Shown piece after piece: positions 1 to 6,050 of a stretch of DNA of 9,598 bases. Made by a program: the position numbers and the translations under genes. The stretch is from JAFGJU01 sp964570935. GTDB taxonomy: Bacteria; Eisenbacteria; RBG-16-71-46; JAFGJU01. Numbering within the stretch: position 1 is the first letter of the stretch; each line of letters starts with the position of its first letter. The stretch lies in contig CAZMZP010000024.1 in the NCBI GenBank assembly GCA_964570935.1, positions 1-9,598 of the forward strand. The letters run 5' to 3'. Below the pieces are notes generated by a model. It made no database searches and was not told the origin of the DNA. It saw only the letters and a list, made by a program, of their open reading frames with translations.

Positions 1-233
1 TCCTTCACGTCGGCCTCACGATAAGCGCAGGGGCAGATTATGTCCCTGTCGTCTTCGCGGTCGCCGGACGCGAGCCTGCACGGGCAGGACATGTAGCCGT
101 AACGGGCCTTGTTCTTGAGAAGTCCCTTCAGGATCTCAGTGGTCATCGTCATGTCGACGTTGAAGTAGTAACCCCTGGGTTCCTGGAGCCGCTTCAGCGC
201 CTCGTAGAGTTTCTGGACTTCGTCCTCGGGCAT
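1..233 (-). CDS. Ferredoxin:thioredoxin reductase-type catalytic subunit (partial, C-terminus off the left edge)
   Basis: The 77 complete visible codons read as an FTR catalytic (beta) chain. Residues 22-52 hold the run YYFNVDMTMTTEILKGLL and then YGYMSCPC; a second CPC lies at 67-69. In FTR the two CPC motifs and a later CHC supply four [4Fe-4S] ligands and the redox-active disulfide; the CHC would lie just beyond the edge. Family role: reduction of disulfides in thioredoxin or glutaredoxin-like partners with electrons from ferredoxin. The gene starts 10 nt after the glutaredoxin stop, so the two are probably one transcript and one redox pair. I chose the ATG at 233, which has GAGG five nt upstream; an in-frame GTG at 239 is the alternative. 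Identity is firm; the partner is inferred from the neighbour. Confidence 0.9.
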   Translation of the reverse strand, partial: MPEDEVQKLYEALKRLQEPRGYYFNVDMTMTTEILKGLLKNKARYGYMSCPCRLASGDREDDRDIICPCAYREADVK

Positions 234-243
234 TTCCACCTCG

Positions 244-504
244 CTACTCGACGCCCAGGGCATCCCTGAGCTCTTCTTCGCGGAAGCCGACAACCACCTT
301 GTCTTCAATCAGGATGGTCGGGAAAGAGCACCTGGGATTGACCTTCCTGACCTCGTCCATCACGTTCGCCCTCTCTTCACCTTCGAGCAGGTCAACGTCC
401 GTGAAGTCGTACTTGACGTTGAGCGAGTCCAGAAACTTCTTTGTGGCCTTGCAGTAACCGCACGTGCTCAGCGTGTACATCTTCACTTTCTTCTGTCCAG
501 CCAT
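244..504 (-). CDS. Glutaredoxin-like thiol-disulfide protein
   Basis: This is an 86-residue single-domain protein of glutaredoxin/NrdH size. It begins with a beta strand (VKMYTLST) leading to the active site C15-G-Y-C18, then helix KATKKFLDSL. The thioredoxin-fold cis-proline is in CSFPTILIEDK, followed by VVGF, the usual glycine turn region. It likely reduces cytoplasmic disulfides. The next gene is an FTR catalytic subunit, so electrons probably come from ferredoxin rather than glutathione (inference). The ATG at 504 has GGAAAGGAAG eight nt upstream. The frame is open for 25 codons further (to 579), but that stretch is Arg-rich and unlike the family, so I exclude it. It is transcribed divergently from the DGC/ArsR operon. 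Confidence 0.9.
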   Translation of the reverse strand: MAGQKKVKMYTLSTCGYCKATKKFLDSLNVKYDFTDVDLLEGEERANVMDEVRKVNPRCSFPTILIEDKVVVGFREEELRDALGVE

Positions 505-627
505 TTTAGACTTCCTTTCCCGTCTTCGCCGATTGACCCGGCGCGCTGTCGGTCGCGACCCACGTGAGCAGGCGCGCATGCGGCCGCGCGCAATTGTGGC
601 AAAGCAGTCAGGCTAACGCAACGTGTG

Positions 628-639
628 ATTATACCACAA
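628..639 (-). promoter_or_regulatory. Candidate extended -10 promoter for glutaredoxin/FTR operon
   Basis: On the minus strand the sequence reads TTGTGGTATAAT, a consensus -10 (628-633) preceded by TGG, which fits an extended -10 (TGn). No good -35 is seen at 16-18 nt; that place is taken by the inverted repeat at 645-656. The start of transcription would be near 621, leaving a leader of about 118 nt before the ATG at 504. Confidence 0.5.
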
Positions 640-644
640 GAGCC

Positions 645-656
645 GTCAGAGCTGAC
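645..656. promoter_or_regulatory. Inverted repeat GTCAG-AG-CTGAC, possible regulator site
   Basis: A perfect 5-2-5 inverted repeat sits where the -35 of the minus-strand promoter should be and about 34 bp upstream of the plus-strand -35. An activator or shared repressor could bind here. No family is assigned. It could be chance in a 280-bp region. Confidence 0.3.
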
Positions 657-689
657 TGTGAAACCGCGCCGGGACCAGCGATAATTCCC

Positions 690-718
690 TTGACGTTCCA
701 TGGCCATTTGGCTATAAT
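690..718 (+). promoter_or_regulatory. Sigma70-type promoter of the DGC-arsR-cytochrome-permease operon
   Basis: TTGACG (690-695) and TATAAT (713-718) are separated by exactly 17 nt, one base from full consensus. Transcription would begin near 725, giving a leader of about 64 nt before the DGC gene. The -10 box is overlapped by the inverted repeat at 716-728, which fits control by the ArsR encoded second in the operon. Confidence 0.8.
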
Positions 719-728
719 AGCAACTATT
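716..728. promoter_or_regulatory. Candidate ArsR operator overlapping the -10 box
   Basis: AATAG-CAA-CTATT is a perfect 5-3-5 inverted repeat beginning inside the TATAAT box and reaching just past the expected start site. A second, overlapping repeat CAAC-TATT-GTTG lies at 721-732. AT-rich inverted repeats over the promoter core are typical of ArsR/SmtB operators, and bound repressor would block RNA polymerase. Assignment to ArsR 1 is by position only. Confidence 0.5.
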
Positions 729-788
729 GTTGGATTTCCTGTGTGGGTCAATGTGGTCTAACGTGCTTGCGCCGGGGGAGTGAAAACA

Positions 789-1181
789 ATGGCCGAGAAA
801 AGCTGCAGCTGTTCAACGACGACATACGTCGTGCTGGCATGTTCGGGAGGTTCGAACGTGGGGCAGCTCACGAACGAGGCCGCCAGGCGGCTGGACAGTC
901 AGAAGCTCGCGAAGTTCTTTTGCCTCGCGGGGGTAGGTGGACGGGTGAGCGGAATGGTCGCCTCCGTAAAGGGGGCTGACGGGGTGCTGGTGATTGACGG
1001 ATGTGCTGTTGGCTGCGCGAAACACTGCATGACCCAGGTTGGTATAGAGGACTATCAGTATCTCGTGGTCACAGACCTGGAGATAAAGAAGAGCTCGGAG
1101 CTGGAGCTGACTGAGCCGGATGTCAATCGCGTGCTGGCGGAATGCCGGCTTAGACTGGGCGGCCCCAGGGTAGATAAGTGA
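789..1181 (+). CDS. DGC-domain cysteine-rich putative metal-binding protein
   Basis: This 130-residue protein carries the defining motif of the DGC family (Pfam PF08859, annotated as putative zinc-binding): D70-G-C72-AVG-C76-AKH-C80. Further cysteines are C6, C8 (a CSC near the N-terminus), C18 in LACSGGSNVGQLTNEAA and C45 in KFFCLAG. It has no signal peptide, so it acts in the cytoplasm. The biochemical role of the family is not established; with an ArsR and a permease beside it, a metal/metalloid buffer or chaperone is reasonable but inferred. The ATG at 789 has GGGGGAG eight nt upstream; a GTG at 780 lies inside that ribosome binding site and is unlikely. Its stop overlaps the next start by 4 nt (GTGA), which suggests translational coupling. 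Confidence 0.8.
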   Translation: MAEKSCSCSTTTYVVLACSGGSNVGQLTNEAARRLDSQKLAKFFCLAGVGGRVSGMVASVKGADGVLVIDGCAVGCAKHCMTQVGIEDYQYLVVTDLEIKKSSELELTEPDVNRVLAECRLRLGGPRVDK

Positions 1182-1567
1182 ACAGGCGAGCATACGAAAT
1201 GAGGGCGAAGGTCATCAAGGCACTCGCGCACCCGAGCCGGCTGATGATGGTTGACGCTCTGGCGCGGGGCGAGAAATGCGTGTGTGAGCTTCGAGCGCTT
1301 GTCGGGTCGGACATGTCGACTGTCTCCCGGCACCTCGGCCTGATGAAAGATGCAGGCATTGTCGCGTATAGCAAGCGAGGTCAGCAGGTTTTTTACAGTC
1401 TGCGGGTCCTGTGCGTTGTCGACTTCTTCGGTTGTGTGGAGAGAGTGCTGAAGTCCACCGTGACGGAGCAAGCGAAGCTGGTTGGGTCGGGAGGCCGTCA
1501 CAGTAGCCATGTTAGGTCGAGACGCCGGTCCGTGAGGTTGGGACCGGTGGGCAAGCCCGGCTCGTAG
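1178..1567 (+). CDS. arsR: ArsR/SmtB-family metalloregulatory repressor 1
   Basis: A 129-residue winged-helix repressor. Residues 12-30 match the family opening (VIKALAHPSRLMMVDAL), the recognition helix is STVSRHLGLMKDAGIV (47-62), and the wing is RGQQVFYSL. C34-V-C36-E-L is the CVC As(III)-type site of classic ArsR. Two more cysteines, C79 and C86, lie in the C-terminal helix, at the same spacing as in the second ArsR of this window. It should release DNA when the metalloid binds, derepressing its own operon. The GTG at 1178 overlaps the DGC stop by 4 nt and has AGGG upstream; an ATG at 1199 (residue 8) is a good alternative. The last ~35 residues are basic and low-complexity (VRSRRRSVRLG), unusual for the family; they could be a disordered tail. 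Confidence 0.92.
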   Translation: MNRRAYEMRAKVIKALAHPSRLMMVDALARGEKCVCELRALVGSDMSTVSRHLGLMKDAGIVAYSKRGQQVFYSLRVLCVVDFFGCVERVLKSTVTEQAKLVGSGGRHSSHVRSRRRSVRLGPVGKPGS

Positions 1568-1630
1568 CTCGAAGGAAATGGCAGAGCCGCTTTTGCAGTG
1601 GCCCTTTAGCAACACGGGAGATGGGACATC

Positions 1631-3406
1631 ATGATGCAGAGAATGCTCCGTATCGTGGCAGTCGTCGGGGTAGCGGTGCTTCCGATTGCGCTTCACGCCG
1701 CAACTGGCCCGGCCAGCGGGGGCCTAAACGGGCTTTCATCACCTGTTCGACCTGTTCCTCAAAACGTCTTCAAGCATGTGCCCTTTTATCTGCTTGCCGA
1801 GGACGGCGACACGGTCGCACCGAATGCGCCCAGCCCGAAACCTTACAGCCCCAGACAAACGTGCGGTTCGTGCCACGATTACGACGCCGTAAGCAGGAGC
1901 TATCATTGTCAGCTCGGGGCCGATGAGATCTCAGACGGCTTCGGGGCTGCGGTCGGGAAGCCCTGGGTCTCCTCGGCGGGCCAGTTTGGAAGCCAACAGC
2001 ACATGTCCTATCTCTGGATAGCAAAGAAACAGAACAAAACCCAGGCCGAGGTCGGGTTCACTCCCTACCAGTATTCCCAAGCATGCGGCGCGTGTCACGT
2101 GGGCGGAGGCCCGATGGAACGGGACAGGGACGGCCAGAGATATGATGTCAGGCAGGCGGAGCACCCTCAATTGGCGCAGAGTGTTGACGGAGATTACTAC
2201 GGTGGCGCCTGGGACAAGTCCGGCGTCGTAGAGGCGGATTGTCTGATGTGTCACCTCGTAGGATACGATGCGAAAGCCAGGTCGTCTGAGCTTTCCGAGG
2301 CCAATTTCCGGTGGGCGGCGACCGCAGGGGCACGCCTGGGTGTGGTTGAAGGTTCGGTCAAGGACGAACAGGCTCCTGCAGTCAGGTACAACCTCTCGCT
2401 TTTCAGGGCAGACGGGTCGGTGGCGCTCGCCATGACGAAATCTGAGGACGCGAACTGCCTTCTGTGTCACGGCGAAGCCGAAGTGAAGAAGCGCGGGCAC
2501 GTATGGTACGACCCCCGCCAGGCGGACGTGCACACTGGAGCAGGTATGTCATGTATTACCTGCCACACCTCTGGCCCGGATCACCAGATCAGAAAGGGAA
2601 GATCATTCAACGTCCTGCTGCAAGACGAGCTCGACGACGCGAGCCTGTCCTGCGAAGGGTGCCATATTGACTCTGCTGCGCGGACGAAGTCAGGCCACAA
2701 ATCCATACCCGAATCGCACCTTGCCACAATCGCCTGCGTAACGTGTCATGTTACCGAGCATAACGTGGCCGCGGTCGGCCTTGTCGAGACCACCACCGGG
2801 AAGACGGTGGGTTTCCCCACGGCCAAGGGGACCAACAAATACGGCGAGACGGGTGTCTGGACCCCCGCCCACTTCAGGTCAGGTGACGGCAAGATATACT
2901 CCGCCAACGCGCTGCTCCCGGCCTGGTGGGGAAGCCGTGTGGGCGATGTGATATATCCTCTGCACCTCAGTGAAACCGCCAGGGCCTACGAGCGAGTGAA
3001 GAACGCCATCGCAGACGACAACGGTGACGGGAAGCCCGAGGCAAACACAGAAACGGAAATAAGACTGATGCTTGAATCGCTCATCTCCACGTTGGCGGGC
3101 GGCCGCTTCGAGTCTCCGTCCCCCGCGTACGTAAAGGGTAACAGGGTCTGGGAGCTCAAAGGAGAAGAGCTCGTGACGCGAGCTCATCCGCAGGCGTCAC
3201 CCCTCTACTGGACGTTCAGCCACAACGTGTCCCCGGCCGGCAAGGCCTGGGGCGCCCGAGGCTGCGGTGACTGTCATACTCGCGACTCGAGGTTCCTCAA
3301 TGCCCCGGTCGTGGTGGATCCTTTCGACACGGAAGGGCGAGAGGTCACGATGTCCATGTGGGAATACTGCGGGCTCAGTGCTGAGGTGACCGAAGAAAGA
3401 CAATAG
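1631..3406 (+). CDS. Secreted octaheme c-type cytochrome
   Basis: The 591-residue product has a Sec signal peptide (hydrophobic 8-21, likely cut after LHA at 23) and eight CXXCH haem sites: CGSCH 78, CGACH 152, CLMCH 204, CLLCH 276, CITCH 308, CEGCH 341, CVTCH 369 and CGDCH 545. No C-terminal membrane helix is seen, so it is probably free in the periplasm. Seven haems lie in 78-373; a 172-residue stretch with an EF-hand-like loop (DDNGDG, from 462) separates the eighth. No CXXCK site is present, which argues against nitrite reductases of the NrfA/ONR type; I cannot assign it to HAO or octaheme tetrathionate reductase. It could be an electron carrier or a reductase/oxidase. The ATG at 1631 has GGGAG ten nt upstream. 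It lies 63 nt after arsR and 82 nt before the permease. Substrate unknown; link to metalloid redox is inferred. Confidence 0.9.
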   Translation: MMQRMLRIVAVVGVAVLPIALHAATGPASGGLNGLSSPVRPVPQNVFKHVPFYLLAEDGDTVAPNAPSPKPYSPRQTCGSCHDYDAVSRSYHCQLGADEISDGFGAAVGKPWVSSAGQFGSQQHMSYLWIAKKQNKTQAEVGFTPYQYSQACGACHVGGGPMERDRDGQRYDVRQAEHPQLAQSVDGDYYGGAWDKSGVVEADCLMCHLVGYDAKARSSELSEANFRWAATAGARLGVVEGSVKDEQAPAVRYNLSLFRADGSVALAMTKSEDANCLLCHGEAEVKKRGHVWYDPRQADVHTGAGMSCITCHTSGPDHQIRKGRSFNVLLQDELDDASLSCEGCHIDSAARTKSGHKSIPESHLATIACVTCHVTEHNVAAVGLVETTTGKTVGFPTAKGTNKYGETGVWTPAHFRSGDGKIYSANALLPAWWGSRVGDVIYPLHLSETARAYERVKNAIADDNGDGKPEANTETEIRLMLESLISTLAGGRFESPSPAYVKGNRVWELKGEELVTRAHPQASPLYWTFSHNVSPAGKAWGARGCGDCHTRDSRFLNAPVVVDPFDTEGREVTMSMWEYCGLSAEVTEERQ

Positions 3407-3488
3407 GTGAAAAAGAGGGGTTCTCGCCGACAGCTTCAGCGAGGCAAGACGTCTGCGGTGTAGGTCGATCAGTCAAAGGACGGCATCG

Positions 3489-5033
3489 ATGGTGGAATGG
3501 AAAGGTGAATGGAAGAAACTTGCAGCGGTTGTAGTCGTATTTCTGGCCTTCTTCTGGCTGCCGGTGGACCGGCCCCGTATGGTCGGCGGCGTCATGGAGG
3601 CCTTGCACCTGGCCAAGTGGTACGCCCGCGAGCACGTGCTCTTGTGCCTGGTGCCCGCATTCTTCATCGCCGGGGCAATCGGCGTTTTCATAAGCCAGGC
3701 CTCTGTGATGAAGTATTTAGGCGCACGGGCAAACAAGACGCTGGCCTACGGCGTTGCCAGCGTGTCCGGGTCCATCCTCGCGGTCTGCTCCTGCACCGTG
3801 CTTCCTCTTTTCGCCGGTATTTGGCGGATGGGTGCGGGACTGGGCCCGGCCTGTGCCTTCCTATACTCCGGACCTGCGATCAATGTGCTCGCCATCATCC
3901 TGACTGCCCGCATTCTGGGGCCGGAACTGGGCATCGCCCGCGCCGTGGGCGCAGTGAGCTTCTCCGTTGTCGTTGGCCTTCTGATGCACCTCTTCTTCCG
4001 GAAGGAGGAGATAGAGAGAAACGCCGCGCAGGCAACGGAGCCCGAACACAAAGTCTCCCGGCCGCTGTGGCAGAACGCGCTCTTCTTTGCGGTGATGGTC
4101 GGGATTCTCGTGTTCGCCAACTGGGGAGCGCCGAACGACTGGAACTTCCGTACGGCGGACGGGCGGGAGTTTGAGGCAGCCGTCGTGAAGTCTCCGGAGA
4201 ACGTTTCCGCTCCCGGAGCTGCTTACACTGTCAAGGTGTTGAGCGGTCGCGAAGAGGGCAGCGAGGTCCAGGTTCCCTCGGCCAGCGTGGTGGCAAAGTA
4301 TCCGGTCGAGAGCGCATGGGCGACGATATGGAAAAACAAGTGGCTTGTGACGGCACTCTTCGGAGTCGGTCTGGCGGCAATCGTGATCCTCTGGTTTGGA
4401 GTGTCGTGGTGGAAGATGGCCCTGGCCGCGATCCCGACGGCGGTGCTCGCGCTGCTTGTACCGACCGGAGGCTTCTGGGTGCTGATTCCATTCTCTGCAG
4501 CCATCGTAGGATTCTCAGTGGTGACGAGCTCCCAGGAAGGGGAGGCGTCGGACTGGTTCGCCGCCACCTGGGGATTTGCCAAACAGATTCTGCCGCTCCT
4601 CTTCTTCGGAGTGCTGGTAGCCGGCTTCCTCCTGGGGAGGCCCGGCCACGAAGCAGTCATTCCGAGCAGATACGTTGAGATGCTTGTGGGTGCCAGACCC
4701 GATACGTTTCTATCCATAACGGGTTGGGGCGGTGGACTGGAGAGTTTCGTGAGGACGGTCTGGCCCGTGTGGACTAACCTGTTTGCAAGCATTTTCGGCG
4801 CATTCATGTATTTCGCGACTCTGACCGAGGTGCCCATCCTTCAGGGCCTGATAGGTTCGGGCATGGGCAAAGGTCCGGCGTTGTCTCTGCTTCTCGCAGG
4901 CCCGGCGCTGTCTTTGCCGAGCATGCTCGTCCTCCGCAGCATCATGGGTACCAGAAAGACAGTAGTCTTCTGTTCCATCGTGGTTGTCATGGCGACGATC
5001 ACCGGCATGCTGTTCGGCGCAATATGGGGATGA
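3489..5033 (+). CDS. DUF318/ArsP-type efflux permease with CSC motif
   Basis: A 514-residue polytopic membrane protein. The first half has FFIAGAIGVFISQASVMKYL, then AVC100-S-C102-TVLPLFAGI, GAGLGPACAFLYSGPAINVL, the hallmark of the DUF318 permease family that includes the methylarsenite exporter ArsP. The second half repeats the plan (GMGKGPALSLLLAGPALSLP) but has LTEVPILQGL where the first has CSCTVLPLF. A hydrophilic insert of about 70 residues (roughly 215-285) lies between halves. Some long relatives are annotated as Cu/Zn exporters (SO_0444-type), so the substrate may be a soft metal or an arsenical. The paired cysteines and CysSerCys are suited to thiophilic cargo. The ATG at 3489 has AAGGA eight nt upstream. 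It is the last gene of the operon and probably uses the ArsR for control. Confidence 0.85.
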   Translation: MVEWKGEWKKLAAVVVVFLAFFWLPVDRPRMVGGVMEALHLAKWYAREHVLLCLVPAFFIAGAIGVFISQASVMKYLGARANKTLAYGVASVSGSILAVCSCTVLPLFAGIWRMGAGLGPACAFLYSGPAINVLAIILTARILGPELGIARAVGAVSFSVVVGLLMHLFFRKEEIERNAAQATEPEHKVSRPLWQNALFFAVMVGILVFANWGAPNDWNFRTADGREFEAAVVKSPENVSAPGAAYTVKVLSGREEGSEVQVPSASVVAKYPVESAWATIWKNKWLVTALFGVGLAAIVILWFGVSWWKMALAAIPTAVLALLVPTGGFWVLIPFSAAIVGFSVVTSSQEGEASDWFAATWGFAKQILPLLFFGVLVAGFLLGRPGHEAVIPSRYVEMLVGARPDTFLSITGWGGGLESFVRTVWPVWTNLFASIFGAFMYFATLTEVPILQGLIGSGMGKGPALSLLLAGPALSLPSMLVLRSIMGTRKTVVFCSIVVVMATITGMLFGAIWG

Positions 5034-5087
5034 CAGAAGGTGGGGCGCGGTTGGGAGTTGATCCGGCCGCCTGGGGCCCAACAAGAA

Positions 5088-5105
5088 GAAAGGGTGCGGC
5101 CTTTC
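5088..5105 (-). terminator. Weak candidate terminator between convergent operons
   Basis: GAAAGG (5088-5093) and CCTTTC (5100-5105) form a 6-bp stem with a 6-nt loop. Read on the minus strand it is followed by a T-rich stretch (TTCTTGTT), as expected for a terminator of the operon ending at 5137. On the plus strand there is no U tract. The stem is short, so confidence is low. The rest of 5034-5136 shows nothing else. Confidence 0.25.
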
Positions 5106-5136
5106 CCGGCATTGGCAGCTGGTTCACCCCTCTGTC

Positions 5137-6006
5137 CTAGTCAGTCTCCGATACTCCCAGCCACGAACGTATGTTTGACTTGACGTCGTCGGGGTCCAAG
5201 TTGCCGCCGACCAGCAGTGTCAGCTTTCCGCCCTCGTCAAAGAGTGCCCAGTATGGCATGTCAACGGGACCCACGACGTCGCTCAGCGACGGCACCTGCA
5301 TGACGTCGACCATGGTCACCGTACAGTTAGAGCTGTCCCCGCGGAGCGACTCGTAGAGTCGTGTCATGTCTTCACACCGCCTCAACTCGCATTCGCAACC
5401 CACGGACGAAACCACCAGAAGCGCGCTGCGAATCGAATCTTTTGCGGCCTGAAAGAGGGGGGCAAGATCCGCGAGATTGTGGATCGCGTCCCTGGCCTCG
5501 CCGAAGACGCTGTACTTTGTTCCGTCTAGAGTGTCCGCCGGGGCCCCGACGCCATCCAGTATTGAGTACACATGCCCTATCTGTCTGGCCAACAACTGAT
5601 CGACAGAAGATCTTGGGTCCGGTAGCGAGTCAGAAGTGGACAGCCGGTTTCCGAACCTCTCATGCCAGAGCTTCTTGAGCTCCTGCGGCGATTGGGCGGA
5701 CAAGACGGAGTCCCTCTCACCCATGGGTTGAGTGTTTGCGTCAATCTCGGAGACCCATTCGATGTCGTCCGTTGTCAGACTGTCGACAGTCGGGTCGGAT
5801 TTCCGGCCAGCGGAGATTTCCTCGGCGACGGGGGCGGACGCGACATCGGCGCTCCCCGGGCGAGCTCCCGTCAGAGCCAGGCACGCCGCACACAGTATGA
5901 CGACCACCGCCTGCACACACCGGAATTCAAGTCTGTTCAGGGCCAGCCCGCTCGAAGGAGACAAACGCCCCTTCGGAGACTGACGCGTCTTTGGAGACGG
6001 ACACAT
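5137..6006 (-). CDS. Secreted thioredoxin-like protein with atypical C-x-C-x4-C cluster (unrecognised family)
   Basis: This 289-residue product is not a family I recognise. After a basic Ser/Pro-rich start there is a hydrophobic segment (31-47) and a likely Sec cleavage after GSA at 53, so it should be exported or anchored. Residues about 100-190 are hydrophilic and helical. The C-terminal ~100 residues look like a thioredoxin fold: strand SALLVVSSVG, then C204-E-C206-ELRR-C211 at the start of a helix, strand TVTMVDV, a cis-Pro-like MP251-YWALFDEGGKLTLLVGG and a final helix. The usual CXXC is replaced by CxC plus a third cysteine. It follows ccdA by 44 nt with GGGAG eight nt before the ATG, so CcdA could reduce it. 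An N-terminal extension of the frame to 6144 overlaps ccdA and is rejected. Metal binding or disulfide exchange are both possible. Confidence 0.75.
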   Translation of the reverse strand: MCPSPKTRQSPKGRLSPSSGLALNRLEFRCVQAVVVILCAACLALTGARPGSADVASAPVAEEISAGRKSDPTVDSLTTDDIEWVSEIDANTQPMGERDSVLSAQSPQELKKLWHERFGNRLSTSDSLPDPRSSVDQLLARQIGHVYSILDGVGAPADTLDGTKYSVFGEARDAIHNLADLAPLFQAAKDSIRSALLVVSSVGCECELRRCEDMTRLYESLRGDSSNCTVTMVDVMQVPSLSDVVGPVDMPYWALFDEGGKLTLLVGGNLDPDDVKSNIRSWLGVSETD

Positions 6007-6010
6007 CTTC
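5957..6010. repeat. Three 18-bp imperfect tandem repeats at the start of the thioredoxin-like gene
   Basis: Units start at 5957, 5975 and 5993, each with GGAGAC followed by a related 12-mer (GGAGACAAACGCCCCTTC, GGAGACTGACGCGTCTTT, GGAGACGGACACATCTTC). The third unit contains the start codon. In the protein they encode Ser-Pro-Lys type hexads in the first 17 residues, before the hydrophobic segment, so they make the positively charged n-region of the signal. Confidence 0.7.
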
Positions 6011-6050
6011 CATTCTCCCGCGGTCGGTGATCGTATGCCAAAACGCAGAC

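Larger units (their letters stand above)
505..788. other. Divergent intergenic region between glutaredoxin and DGC genes
   Basis: No convincing gene lies here. The stretch holds two divergent promoters (-10 boxes at 628-633 on minus and 713-718 on plus), the inverted repeat GTCAG-AG-CTGAC between them, and an inverted repeat over the plus-strand -10. The roughly 125-nt leader of the glutaredoxin transcript contains a GC-only stem GCGCGC (572-577) / GCGCGC (586-591) with an 8-nt loop, of unknown role. Short open frames in this region have no ribosome binding site or recognisable composition. Confidence 0.7.

Noticed and set aside
572..591. GC-only stem GCGCGC/GCGCGC in the glutaredoxin leader as a terminator or riboswitch
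   Set aside because: There is no T tract and no recognisable riboswitch core; a 6-bp GC repeat is easily found by chance in GC-rich DNA.
1055..1696. A 213-codon open frame on the minus strand across DGC, arsR and the start of the cytochrome gene
   Set aside because: It lies antisense to two clear genes, has no ribosome binding site, and its Arg/His/Ser-rich product shows no known motif.
1931..2533. A 200-codon minus-strand open frame inside the cytochrome gene
   Set aside because: The sense strand carries regularly placed CXXCH sites and a signal peptide; the antisense frame has no support.
4223..4837. A 204-codon open frame on the minus strand inside the permease gene
   Set aside because: It is the antisense shadow of a strongly conserved membrane protein and its composition follows from that.
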